Origin: VXPQ01 sp965223485
Lineage (GTDB): Bacteria; Bacteroidota; Rhodothermia; Rhodothermales; VXPQ01
Length of the DNA stretch: 64,000 bases
Assembly: GCA_965223485.1 (NCBI GenBank)
Contig: OZ244993.1
Coordinates: 930,001-994,000, forward strand
Direction of reading: 5' to 3'
Every line of letters begins with the position of its first letter. Within the stretch, counting starts at the first letter, position 1. Shown here piece after piece: positions 16,857 to 26,645 of the stretch. The notes below the pieces were generated by a model. It saw nothing but the letters and a program-made list of their open reading frames with translations. It was not told the DNA's origin and searched no databases. The translations under genes and the position numbers were made by a program.

Positions 16857-17326
16857 ATGAAGAAGAAACGAGACAGCGGATACGGACCGGATCGGCCCAT
16901 GGACCGGCTTGCGCTCGGCATAATCTATCTACAGACAGGCATGATTCCGGAAAACCTCGAGGATTGGATGACTCCGGAGCAGAAAGCCAGGGAGCAGCGA
17001 GAGAGACGCGCCCGGGAAGCTTCGAAGACGTCGCTGGCCGGTCCGGTCCGGCCAGCGTGTGGCGAATCTACGCCTACCTGTGGACGCACCAGGGCCACGT
17101 GTACGGGTCCGAAAAGACCATCCAGCGCGGAACCGGCCTGAGCGCCGACGCCGTCGCAGACGCGATCTATACGCTATGGGAACAGGGCGTGCTGGACCTC
17201 GAAGACCGAGCCAGGCCCAGGACGTCCGGAAAACAGAGCCGACCCCGCAGGCCGGGCGAGTTCACGTGGCGCTCAGACGCTCCGGACCGTAGTAGGATGC
17301 GGATTTTCAGAATCTTTTTGAAATGA
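16857..17326 (+). pseudogene. winged-helix protein broken by a frameshift
   Basis: ATG at 16857 opens MKKKRDSGYGPDRPMDRLAL and continues through NLEDWMTPEQKAREQRERRA. A shift in frame near 17010-17030 is needed to reach GPASVWRIYAYLWTHQGHVY and LSADAVADAIYTLWEQGVLD, a winged-helix-like DNA-binding region ending at 17326. Both halves look coding, so one base has probably been gained or lost. The function and family are unrecognised. Confidence 0.4.
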
Positions 17327-17397
17327 GAGCACCCATTTCAGCCGTTTTCAGGCCAAAATGGGCACCGTACTCCACTTAGAAGAAAAATAAGGGAAAA

Positions 17398-17868
17398 TCA
17401 GCAACTATCATGGTAATGCACTTCACCACTATCTATGTGAATAGTACCACCTGTTCCGCAAGCCTCTATATGCTCCATTATACATCTCCCGAATTTCTTT
17501 AGATCACGAAGACCACCACCTACAGGCATTGAACAATCCGGGTCAGGTCCAGCCTTACCAAGCCCTAGGGCAAAACCAATTAACCCGGCCTCTCTTCCGA
17601 CAAACTGCCCAAACCTTATACCTCCAGGAAGTTCTCCGGTTATGCTTGCGCCCTCAAAATCTTCGGAAGATCCCTGTCTAGTAATTATAATCGCTTCATC
17701 TTCAGAAGTTATATACTCATCAATAAGTTCGGCAAGATCAGTAGGACTAAGGCTTAAACCCTCTGGAGAAGGACCCACTTCCGTCAAAGTATCATTTTGA
17801 CACCCAACGAAGACTACAAGAGCCAACGTGAAAACAAGAGCGAAAGACAAGGAGAGAATGCGTTTCAT
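17398..17868 (-). CDS. small lipoprotein, unknown function
   Basis: The product has 156 residues. TAGGAGT lies 6 bp before the ATG. A signal peptide with lipobox (FALVFTLALVVFVGC) puts the lipidated Cys at residue 23, so the protein should be membrane-anchored. The mature part is acidic and then glycine-rich (GIRFGQFVGREAGLIGFALG), with four further Cys (DCSM, RCIM, EACG and a final C). Its codons are more AT-rich than those of the neighbouring genes, hinting at transfer. No family recognised. Confidence 0.6.
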   Translation of the reverse strand: MKRILSLSFALVFTLALVVFVGCQNDTLTEVGPSPEGLSLSPTDLAELIDEYITSEDEAIIITRQGSSEDFEGASITGELPGGIRFGQFVGREAGLIGFALGLGKAGPDPDCSMPVGGGLRDLKKFGRCIMEHIEACGTGGTIHIDSGEVHYHDSC

Positions 17869-18515
17869 GATAGACTCCTAAGATTTAAGAAACAGGAAAC
17901 GAGCACAGAGCCCAACCGAAGCCAGGCACTGAACCTTGAACCTATACCGATGTCCCGGACACTGTCAAGCCTACTGGGGCCAGGCGCGCCACCGCGGCGA
18001 CCTCGATACGGCCATACAGTCCAGCTTACAAGTGTGCAATATATGTTCGATCCGTGTTCGATCTAACGGCTCGGCGAGTCCATAAGACGGCAGAAAGGAG
18101 AACGATTCCTGTCGAGTACCGGAGGAACGAAACGGGCGAAGAACCGTGATCGGTGAACGATCCGAAACATATGTACAAACAGTATACGGGTTAAAAAATA
18201 AGAGACGCTGAAACAATACATGAAAAATTTATGAATCCGGTAATGGGCATAAGGTGAGAAACCATCTCGAGCGCTCAAATGGAGACCCGGACCGCAGCGA
18301 CTGCGTCGCACCGGCCCGGCTGTACGTTGAGCGCGAAGCGGCTCGTTCCTCGCCGCATCGCGCATTGGAGCCAGGGCCCGGCGCCGCGCGTCGTTCCTCC
18401 GCGCCGCGCCGGGCGGGTTCGGCATCGAGGATAGGGCACAGTGCCCAGGACACTCCCAAACAAGCGTCCGGAGATCGAGAGAGACCCCGCCGATAACGAT
18501 TAAACAATAAATAAT
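17869..18515. other. non-coding stretch
   Basis: I see no convincing gene. 18270-18480 is very GC-rich with overlapping open frames of odd composition (Arg/Ala/Pro-rich), best read as chance frames. No RNA gene signature was recognised. Confidence 0.4.
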
Positions 18516-18862
18516 AGGGGCTTATATCGAATAGTAACCCTTTGCGGGCTATCCCTTTTTAAACCGGCGCGGTCAACGCAGGGGCTTTTGTCGCAGATCT
18601 ATGGGGTGTCGGCAACCTTGGGTTCGTACATGAACTTTAACTATTAATATTGTGTAAATGGATCATTCAAAAATCAGGAAGGGGATAAAATAAACGATCT
18701 GTTCGTCCAGTTGGCAGGTCCGAGCATTATGTGAATGCGCTGCTCGTAGACCATTGGCCGCTTTCCTGATCGGCGGTTTACCTGCTTTGCCGTCCCGGGA
18801 AACGGGCTTCTCCTGCCAACTCGACGAAAAACCTTGGCGGTTACTATCCGATATAAGCCCCT
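18516..18862. mobile_element. 347-bp TIR-bounded non-coding element upstream of metF
   Basis: AGGGGCTTATATCG then AATAGTAACC at 18516-18539 is repeated inverted at 18839-18862 (one difference). A second, inner inverted repeat is TTCGTCCAGTTGGCAGG near 18700 against CCTGCCAACTCGACGAA near 18815. No protein is encoded. Either a MITE or a structured leader; the paired outer ends favour a MITE. Confidence 0.5.
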
Positions 18863-18983
18863 GATAACACCCTTAAATCGTCCTTTTTAGCGAATTGCAA
18901 ATCATAAACCCTTTCGTAAGCATGCTCACCCGGTGGTTTCCCGTACCGGGAACACGGTAGCCGTCCAACGTTAGAGTACACCA

Positions 18984-19802
18984 ATGACCTTCTCTCTGGA
19001 ATTCTTTCCGCCGCGCACAGCGCTCGCCGAGGAACGATTCGAAACAAGCCTCCCAGCGCTGCTCGCGCTGGAGCCGCATTTCGTGAGCGTGACCTGCGGC
19101 GCAGTAGGATCGTCGCAGCGCGGTACTTTCGAGCTGGTGCGCGCATTGCGCACCAACCACCGCGCGACGTGCTGTCCCCACATGTCAAGCATCGGCCGCA
19201 CACGCCTGCAGATCACCACCATGGCGCGGAAGTATGTCGGGCTTGGCATCCAGCGCATCATTGCCCTGCGGGGTGACAAGCCAGACGGCCATGTGGATAG
19301 CGCAGCGCACTACACCTCGTCCTGGGAGTTGATCGCCGCGCTCAGGGATACCGTTCCGGACGTTGAAATAGGCGTCAGTTGCTACCCGGAAGGACACCCC
19401 GAAGACCGTAGCCCCGAAGATCGGTTCACGGTGCTGGAACGTAAGCTGGAGGCCGGTGCCGATTTCGCCATCTCGCAGCTCTTTTTCAACGTCGACGCCT
19501 TCCTTGCGTATCGGGACGAGTGCGCCCGGCGCAGCATCGCGGTACCGGTCTGGCCGGGCGTCATGCCCATCCACAACGCTGCCCAAGTGTTCGGGTTCGC
19601 CGACAAATGCGGGGTGATCGTACCCAACGCGCTACGCACCAGATTCGAGGGAAAAAGCGATGCGGAAGCGTTCGCGATCGCTCGGGACCTCGCCTGCGGG
19701 CAAGCCTTGCGGCTAAAAGCGGAAGGCGTGGAGCACATGCACCTGTATACGTTGAACCGGCGCCGTCTGGCGACAGAAATTGTTCGGACGCTGAAAACAT
19801 GA
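18984..19802 (+). CDS. metF: methylenetetrahydrofolate reductase
   Basis: The product has 272 residues and is the FAD-dependent TIM-barrel enzyme making 5-methyl-THF for methionine synthesis. Visible family signatures are FSLEFFPPRT at the start, HFVSVTCGAVGSS, PHMSSIGRTR (T.H.TC-like position), ALRGDKPDG (the L-R-G-D motif), SCYPEGHPE, ADFAISQLFFNVDAF and VWPGVMPI. It is slightly shorter than E. coli MetF (about 296) but has all blocks. Its TGA overlaps the metH ATG (ATGA), so the two are translated from one transcript and supply successive steps. Confidence 0.96.
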   Translation: MTFSLEFFPPRTALAEERFETSLPALLALEPHFVSVTCGAVGSSQRGTFELVRALRTNHRATCCPHMSSIGRTRLQITTMARKYVGLGIQRIIALRGDKPDGHVDSAAHYTSSWELIAALRDTVPDVEIGVSCYPEGHPEDRSPEDRFTVLERKLEAGADFAISQLFFNVDAFLAYRDECARRSIAVPVWPGVMPIHNAAQVFGFADKCGVIVPNALRTRFEGKSDAEAFAIARDLACGQALRLKAEGVEHMHLYTLNRRRLATEIVRTLKT

Positions 19803-22800
19803 ACAGCAGAACGAAGCGCCTCGACTGGCTGCACCAGACGATGAGCAGGCGCATTGTCCTGCTCGATGGGGCATTCGGCACCATGGCGCAGTCCCTTGGA
19901 CTGGACGAAGACGCCTTTCGCGGGCAGCGATTCAAGGATGCCGAACAGGATCTCAGGGGCAACATCGATGTCTTGTGCCTGACGCAGCCGCATGCCATCG
20001 CCCATATCCACAGGCAGTATCTGGCCGCCGGCGCAGACATCCTGACCACCAACAGCTTCACGGCGAACGGGCCGTCCCAGGCCGACTACGGCCTTGAGCA
20101 TCTCGTGTTCGAGATGAACCGCAGCGCGGCGGCGCTTGCGCGGGCGGAAGCCGACCGGTGGACCGGCAAAACGGGCGAGCCCAGGCTGGTGGCGGGCAGC
20201 ATGGGCCCCACCAACCGCACGCTGTCCATGTCGCCCAAGGTCGAAGACCCCGGCTACCGGGCAACCACGTTCGACGAACTGAGCAGCACGTACTACGAGG
20301 CGGCAAACGGCCTGTGCCGGGGAGGCGCCGATCTGTTGCTGCTGGAAACGATTTTCGATACGTTGAACGCGAAAGCGGCTCTGTACGCAATCGCCCGGCT
20401 TGAGCGGGACACAGGCGCAACGATTCCGGTGATCGTATCGGGCACCGTCACCGACCAATCGGGACGTACGCTGTCGGGGCAAACGCTGGAGGCGTTTTTT
20501 ATTTCCATTCGCCACGCCCGCCCTCTGGCGGTAGGCCTCAACTGCGCACTCGGGGCCAGTGACCTCGACCGGCATATCCGCGAATTATCCCATATCGCCG
20601 ATACGCCGCTCAGCCTGCACCCGAACGCCGGCTTGCCGAACGAGTTCGGGGCATACGACGAGACGCCCGAAACCACGGCCGCGATTCTGAAAGAGATCGC
20701 CGAAGACCGCGTCGTGAACATTGTCGGCGGCTGCTGCGGTACGACCCCGGCGCATATCGAGGCGATCCGGGATGCGGTCGCTTCGGCAGCGCCGCGCAAG
20801 ACGCCGGAGACGAAGCGGCGGATGCGGTTGTCGGGCCTTGAACCGCTGAACAGGACGGAGACCACCGGCCTGCTGCACATCGGCGAGCGCACCAATGTGG
20901 CCGGTTCGAAAGTTTTCCTGCGACGCATCCGGGACGAAGATTTCCCCGGCGCGCTGAAAATCGCGGCCGAACAGGTGACAGGCGGCGCCAACATCATCGA
21001 TGTCAACATGGACGAGGGCATGCTCGACGGCAAGGCGGTCATGCAACGGTTCCTGAACCTGTTGGCCTGCGAACCTGCAATCAGCCGCGTGCCGGTCATG
21101 GTGGATTCCTCGCGCTTCGAGGTGCTCGAAGCCGGCCTTGGATGCTTGCAGGGCAAGGGCGTCGCCAACTCGATCAGCCTCAAGGAAGGCGAGGAAACAT
21201 TCCTTCGTCAGGCCCGGACGATCCGCGATCTCGGACATGCGCTGGTGGTCATGGCGTTCGACCAGGAGGGACAGGCAACGACAACCGAACGGCGGGTGGA
21301 AATATGTGCGCGCAGCTACGCATTACTTGTGGAGCAGCTCGGCTTCGCGCCCGAAGATATCGTTTTCGATCCCAATATCCTGGCCATAGCCACCGGAATC
21401 GAAGAGCATAACGGGTACGCCCGCTCGTTCATCGAGGCCATCCCGCACATCAAGGCCGCCTGTCCCGGCGCACTGGTGAGCGGCGGCGTAAGCAACGTTT
21501 CCTTTGCCTTCCGGGGCAACGAGCCGGTGCGCCGCGCCATGCATGCCGTATTCCTGTATCATGCGACCCGCGCCGGGTTGGATCTGGCGATCGTGAATGC
21601 AGGCTCCCTGATCGCATACGACGACATTCCGGACGCACTGCGCGAGGCTGTCGAGGACGCTATCCTGAACCGGCGCCCCGACGCTACCGAGCGATTGCTT
21701 GAGATAGCGCAACATGTGGACAAGGCGCCCGAAACGGACCGTGCGACAGTGGATGCCTGGCGCGAGTTGCCTGTGGAGGCGCGGCTGGAGCATGCGCTGG
21801 TGCATGGCCTCGATGAACATATTCTGAGCGATGTCGAGGAAGCAAGGCTGGCGGCGGCGCGCCCGCTGCATGTGATCGAAGGGCCGCTGATGAACGGCAT
21901 GAACCGGGTGGGCGATTTGTTTGGCGCCGGAAAGATGTTTCTCCCGCAGGTCGTCAAATCGGCGCGCGTGATGAAACAGGCCGTAGAGCATCTCGTGCCG
22001 TTCATGCGGGGGGACGAATCCGCTTCGCTCACGCACGGACGCGGCAAGGTGGTGATGGCGACGGTCAAGGGCGATGTGCATGATATCGGCAAAAACATCG
22101 TCAGCGTGGTGCTGCAGTGCAATGGTTTCACGGTCGAGGACCTTGGCGTCATGACGCCTTGCCAGCGCATCCTCGACACAGCCCGCGAGAAGCGTGCGGA
22201 CATGATTGGCCTGTCCGGGCTGATTACGCCATCGCTCGACGAAATGGTGTATGTCGCCGGGGAAATGCAGAAGCAGGGATTCCGTATGCCGCTGCTGATC
22301 GGCGGCGCTACCACATCGCCGATTCATACATCTGTCAAGATCGACCCGGTCTACGCCGGGCCCGTCGTTTATGTGAAGGATGCTTCCCGCGCCGTGGGCG
22401 TGATGAAGGAACTGGTCGGAGACCGGCGCGGCGACTATGTCGCAACGGTGGATCGCGAGCATGCCACCCGGCGAAAACGGCATGCGCAACCGAAGCGCCG
22501 ACTCCCGAGCCTGACCCTCGACGCAGCACGTGCAAACCGTTTCGATGGGAATTGGAAAAACTGCCCGCCGCCAAGGCCGAACCAACCCGGCGTGCATACG
22601 ATCGATCGGCAACCGCTCGGAGAACTCGTCGACTACATCGACTGGCGACCCTTCTTCTCGGCCTGGGAAATGAACGGGCTGTTCCCGGCCATCCTCCAGG
22701 ATCCGGTAAAGGGCGAGGCCGCGCGGGAACTCTATGACGCCGGACGCGCCATGCTGGACCGCATCGTGAAAGAGGAATGGCTCGTTGCACGCGGCGTGTG

Positions 22801-23491
22801 CGGCCTCTTTCCGGCAGCAGCGACGGCGGACGACGATATCCTCGTTTTTACCGACGAACAACGGCGTACCGAACGGATGCGGCTCTCGACGCTGCGCCAG
22901 CAACGAGCATTGCCCGGAGGCATGCCGCACCGCGCATTGTCGGATTATGTGGCGCCCATCGAGCACGGCATCGACGACTGGGTCGGGGCATTCGCCGTCA
23001 CCGCAGGGTTGGGAGAATCGGAGCGGACAGCCGCCTTCAAGCAGGCAGGCGACGATTACAGCGCGATCATGCTGCAGGCGCTGGCGGATCGACTGGCCGA
23101 GGCATTCGCCGAGTATCTGCATCTTCGGGTGCGCCGCGAATTCTGGGGCTATGCACTAAAGGAATCGCTGGGCAGTGCCGATCTGATCGCAGAATCGTAC
23201 CAGGGCATTCGCCCCGCCCCGGGCTATCCGGCTTGTCCGGAACACAGTGAAAAAGAGAAACTCTGGAAACTGCTCAACGTCCGGCGGCGCATCGGCATGG
23301 AGCTGACCGAATCCTGGGCGATGCGGCCGGGAGCCTCTGTCAGTGGGTGGTACTTCTCGCACCCCGAGGCGCGCTACTTCGAAGTAGGGTTGATCGGTAG
23401 AGATCAGGTCGAAGATTATGCCTGGCGCAGGGGCCTGCCGGTTGCAGAGGCCGAACGGCTACTCCGGCCAAACCTCGGCTACGACGCCTGA
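19799..23491 (+). CDS. metH: cobalamin-dependent methionine synthase
   Basis: The start ATG at 19799 overlaps the metF stop; this gives 1,230 residues, close to the 1,227 of E. coli MetH. Domain order: homocysteine-binding barrel (1-325; zinc ligands in GGCCGTTP at about 310), methyl-THF-binding barrel (about 350-630; IGERTNVAGS, DVNMDEGMLD, MVDSSRFEV), cap and B12-binding domain (about 640-890; the DVHDIGKN motif with the cobalt-ligand His at about 759-766), and the C-terminal AdoMet reactivation domain (RPAPGYPACPEHSEK). All key residues are present. It methylates homocysteine using the 5-methyl-THF made by MetF. Confidence 0.97.
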   Translation: MNSRTKRLDWLHQTMSRRIVLLDGAFGTMAQSLGLDEDAFRGQRFKDAEQDLRGNIDVLCLTQPHAIAHIHRQYLAAGADILTTNSFTANGPSQADYGLEHLVFEMNRSAAALARAEADRWTGKTGEPRLVAGSMGPTNRTLSMSPKVEDPGYRATTFDELSSTYYEAANGLCRGGADLLLLETIFDTLNAKAALYAIARLERDTGATIPVIVSGTVTDQSGRTLSGQTLEAFFISIRHARPLAVGLNCALGASDLDRHIRELSHIADTPLSLHPNAGLPNEFGAYDETPETTAAILKEIAEDRVVNIVGGCCGTTPAHIEAIRDAVASAAPRKTPETKRRMRLSGLEPLNRTETTGLLHIGERTNVAGSKVFLRRIRDEDFPGALKIAAEQVTGGANIIDVNMDEGMLDGKAVMQRFLNLLACEPAISRVPVMVDSSRFEVLEAGLGCLQGKGVANSISLKEGEETFLRQARTIRDLGHALVVMAFDQEGQATTTERRVEICARSYALLVEQLGFAPEDIVFDPNILAIATGIEEHNGYARSFIEAIPHIKAACPGALVSGGVSNVSFAFRGNEPVRRAMHAVFLYHATRAGLDLAIVNAGSLIAYDDIPDALREAVEDAILNRRPDATERLLEIAQHVDKAPETDRATVDAWRELPVEARLEHALVHGLDEHILSDVEEARLAAARPLHVIEGPLMNGMNRVGDLFGAGKMFLPQVVKSARVMKQAVEHLVPFMRGDESASLTHGRGKVVMATVKGDVHDIGKNIVSVVLQCNGFTVEDLGVMTPCQRILDTAREKRADMIGLSGLITPSLDEMVYVAGEMQKQGFRMPLLIGGATTSPIHTSVKIDPVYAGPVVYVKDASRAVGVMKELVGDRRGDYVATVDREHATRRKRHAQPKRRLPSLTLDAARANRFDGNWKNCPPPRPNQPGVHTIDRQPLGELVDYIDWRPFFSAWEMNGLFPAILQDPVKGEAARELYDAGRAMLDRIVKEEWLVARGVCGLFPAAATADDDILVFTDEQRRTERMRLSTLRQQRALPGGMPHRALSDYVAPIEHGIDDWVGAFAVTAGLGESERTAAFKQAGDDYSAIMLQALADRLAEAFAEYLHLRVRREFWGYALKESLGSADLIAESYQGIRPAPGYPACPEHSEKEKLWKLLNVRRRIGMELTESWAMRPGASVSGWYFSHPEARYFEVGLIGRDQVEDYAWRRGLPVAEAERLLRPNLGYDA

Positions 23492-23656
23492 AGTCCGCGC
23501 CAAGGTATTTATCTTCCGTTCCGCCTGCATCCTATCTGTACTGTATGCGTTGGATTAGGTTTGTCCTTTTTCCTCTTTACCGCTTCGCAATTCCCTGCGG
23601 TGCGTGCAACGGCCCGCTTGACGCCTTGCGCATGCACGCGGCCTGCATCTGCACGC

Positions 23657-26545
23657 ATGGCGACTACCCGGAAACCGATCCCTGCGAAGGCGCAATCCGG
23701 CGCGCTCCGCGACGCCGCATCCCGCTCGCCGCGCTCTTCCCGGCGACCCATCGTCATTCGCGGCGCCCGGCAACACAATCTGAAAGGGATCGACCTGGAG
23801 TTGCCGCGCAACAAAATCATTGTCTTCACCGGGCCGTCCGGCTCGGGTAAATCGTCACTGGCCTTTGACACGATCTATGCCGAGGGCCAGCGGCGCTATG
23901 TCGAAAGTCTGAGCGCCTATGCGCGGCAGTTTCTCGAACGCATGGACAAGCCGGATGTCGATCTGATCACCGGACTGGCGCCGGCTATCGCCATCGAGCA
24001 GAAAACGGCGTCGAAAAACCCCCGCTCGACGATCGCTACGCAAACGGAAATCTACGATCATCTCCGGCTCCTTTTTGCACGCATCGGCCGCACGATCTCG
24101 CCTGTGAGCGGCGAAGAAGTGACGCGGGACGCTCCCCGATCCGTGGCGGAGCGGCTGCACGCAATCGCGGAAGACCGGACGCGGTTCTACGTTTGCTTTC
24201 CCATTCCCGATCACAAAAAGACCTCCCTCGAAAAGGAACTGGGTACACTGCAGCAGCGAGGGTTCTTTCGGGCGCTGCTCCTGCCTTCCGGGAAAGAAAA
24301 GAACTCCGGCAACGAGGAACGCATTCTCGATCTGAACGAGGAATCTCCCGAAAAAGCCGCCGGATATCCTCGCCGGCGCCTGCTCGTGCTGGTAGATCGT
24401 CTGGCCGTCCGTCACGGAGACGAGGACAACCTTTCGCGCATCTCGGATTCGGCGGAGCAGGCTTTCCGGGAAAGCGCCGGGCGCTGCGTCGTACATATTC
24501 ACGGGGGAGAGACGCTGCATTTCAACGAATTCTTCGAACGCGACGGGATGCGCTTCGAAGAACCGTCGCCTCTGCTGTTCTCATTCAACAGCCCGCTGGG
24601 CGCATGCCCCGCCTGCCAGGGATTCGGCCGGGTCACGGGCCTGGACGAAGACCTCATCATCCCGGATCGAAACCTTTCGATCCGGCAAGGCGCCATTGCC
24701 CCGTTCCGCACGGAACGATGGAGCCGGTATTTCCGGGACCTGGTCCGGGTCGCCGCCGAACGCCGGATCGACATCGACACGCCCTGGCGCGAACTGCCGG
24801 ATGATGTACGCGAACTGGCGTGGAACGGGGAAGGCGACTACATCGGCATCCGAGGCTTCTTCGAATTTCTGGAGAAGAAGAAGTACAAGATGCATTACCG
24901 GATCTTCCACGCCCGGTTTCGAGGCTATATGCCATGCTCGGAATGCGAGGGGTATCGCGTGCGCCGGGAAGCGCAGTACGTGAAAGTCGGAGGACTGCAT
25001 ATCGGCGAGATATGCGAACTGACGACAAAAGACGCCCGCGACTTCTTCAGGAATCTGACGCTCTCCGGTCACGACGAACAGATCGCCGGGCGCGTGCTTG
25101 AAGAGATTCGCAAGCGGCTGGCCTACCTTGTCGATGTCGGGCTTGATTACCTCTCGCTGGACCGCCTTTCGCAGACGCTTTCCGGCGGCGAAAGCCAGCG
25201 CATTCATCTTTCGACCTCGCTCGGATCGTCGCTGGTCGGCTCGCTCTATGTGCTCGACGAGCCCTCCATCGGACTGCACCCCCGGGATAACGATCGGCTG
25301 ATAAGCATCCTCGAGAACCTGCGCGACATCGGCAATACCGTGCTGGTCGTGGAACATGAGGCGGTCATGATGGAACGGGCGGATCAGGTGGTCGATCTCG
25401 GCCCCGGCGCCGGCCGGCTCGGCGGGGAAGTAATCTTCCAGGGCAGTTACGACGAACTGCTGCGCGACCGGCGCTCGCTGACCGGAGCCTACCTGAGCGG
25501 CCGGGAACAGATTCCCGTGCCCGCGGCGCGGCGGCCGGTCTACGACGACAATGCCCTGTACGTCGAGCATGCCCGTCAGCACAATCTGAAGCGCCTCGAT
25601 GTGCAGTTTCCCCTGGATATGATCACCTGTGTAACCGGAGTAAGCGGCTCCGGCAAATCGACGCTGGTGCACCAGACGCTGTACAACGGGCTGATGCGCC
25701 TGAAAGGCTACCGGGTCGAGGGCGGCGTGGGCGCACACGACATCATCCGCGGTTACCAGCTCGTTGACCGCATCGAAATGGTCGATCAGAACCCTATCGG
25801 GAAATCCCCCCGCTCCAATCCGGCCACGTACACGAAAGTATTCGATCACGTGCGAGATATCCTGGCCGGCACACACCAGTCCCGCATGCAGGGACTGAAG
25901 CCCGGCTACTTTTCGTTCAACGTTCCCGGCGGACGGTGCGAAACCTGTCAGGGTGAGGGCATCGTGAAGGTCGAGATGCAATTCCTTGCGGACTTGTATC
26001 TCGAATGCCAGGCGTGCCGGGGGAGCCGGTACAAAAAGGAAACCCTTGAAATCCGGTACCGAGGCAAACATGTGGCCGATATCCTCCGGATGACCATCGA
26101 CGAGGCAAGCGACTTCTTCGCGGACCATGCTCCCATCATGGGCAAGCTGGGGGTGCTACAGAATATCGGTCTCGGATACCTGACCCTGGGGCAACCTTCC
26201 AACACACTTTCGGGGGGCGAATCGCAGCGGCTGAAACTGGCCTCCTTCCTCGGGAAGCCCTCCCGGGACCGCGTGTTGTACATGCTGGACGAACCTACCA
26301 CGGGCCTGCATTTCGACGATATCCGCAAACTCGTGGCGGCATTGAACGCGCTCGTCGAAGAAGGTCATTCCGTCATCCTCATCGAACACAACATGGATGT
26401 GATAAAATGTGCGGATTGGGTGATCGATCTCGGCCCGGAAGGCGGAAGACGCGGCGGATTCGTGGTAGCGGAAGGAACGCCCGAAGAAATTGCCGCTATA
26501 CCTGACAGCCACACTGGACAGTTTTTGAAAAACATACTGCCGTAG
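23657..26545 (+). CDS. uvrA: UvrABC excinuclease subunit A
   Basis: I chose ATG at 23657 (MATTRKPIPAKAQSG), giving 962 residues with the conserved part from IVIRGARQHNLKGID on; the frame is open further upstream. UvrA carries two ABC ATPase units. Walker A motifs are GPSGSGKSS (about 58) and GVSGSGKST (about 661). Signature motifs LSGGESQR occur near 508 and 852. Walker B regions are VLDEPSIGLHPRDN and MLDEPTTGLHFDD. Zinc-binding Cys pairs are in CPACQGFG, CSECEGYR, CETCQGEG and CQACRGSR. It finds bulky DNA lesions and loads UvrB. Confidence 0.97.
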   Translation: MATTRKPIPAKAQSGALRDAASRSPRSSRRPIVIRGARQHNLKGIDLELPRNKIIVFTGPSGSGKSSLAFDTIYAEGQRRYVESLSAYARQFLERMDKPDVDLITGLAPAIAIEQKTASKNPRSTIATQTEIYDHLRLLFARIGRTISPVSGEEVTRDAPRSVAERLHAIAEDRTRFYVCFPIPDHKKTSLEKELGTLQQRGFFRALLLPSGKEKNSGNEERILDLNEESPEKAAGYPRRRLLVLVDRLAVRHGDEDNLSRISDSAEQAFRESAGRCVVHIHGGETLHFNEFFERDGMRFEEPSPLLFSFNSPLGACPACQGFGRVTGLDEDLIIPDRNLSIRQGAIAPFRTERWSRYFRDLVRVAAERRIDIDTPWRELPDDVRELAWNGEGDYIGIRGFFEFLEKKKYKMHYRIFHARFRGYMPCSECEGYRVRREAQYVKVGGLHIGEICELTTKDARDFFRNLTLSGHDEQIAGRVLEEIRKRLAYLVDVGLDYLSLDRLSQTLSGGESQRIHLSTSLGSSLVGSLYVLDEPSIGLHPRDNDRLISILENLRDIGNTVLVVEHEAVMMERADQVVDLGPGAGRLGGEVIFQGSYDELLRDRRSLTGAYLSGREQIPVPAARRPVYDDNALYVEHARQHNLKRLDVQFPLDMITCVTGVSGSGKSTLVHQTLYNGLMRLKGYRVEGGVGAHDIIRGYQLVDRIEMVDQNPIGKSPRSNPATYTKVFDHVRDILAGTHQSRMQGLKPGYFSFNVPGGRCETCQGEGIVKVEMQFLADLYLECQACRGSRYKKETLEIRYRGKHVADILRMTIDEASDFFADHAPIMGKLGVLQNIGLGYLTLGQPSNTLSGGESQRLKLASFLGKPSRDRVLYMLDEPTTGLHFDDIRKLVAALNALVEEGHSVILIEHNMDVIKCADWVIDLGPEGGRRGGFVVAEGTPEEIAAIPDSHTGQFLKNILP

Positions 26546-26645
26546 ACGTGTTACTTTTCCGGGGTTTCCTGCGGCTTACTCAAGTGTGCGGAGAATTCCG
26601 GGAGGGCAACGCGTTCTCCGGGCATCTGTTGCGCACATAGGCTCC

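Noticed and set aside
18063..18510. Several 60-120 residue open frames
   Set aside because: Overlapping on both strands, very Arg/Ala/Pro-rich, with no start signals; likely chance frames in GC-rich DNA.
23561..23656. Longer UvrA starting at 23561
   Set aside because: The extra 32 residues are unlike UvrA, and ATG at 23657 is closer to the family start.
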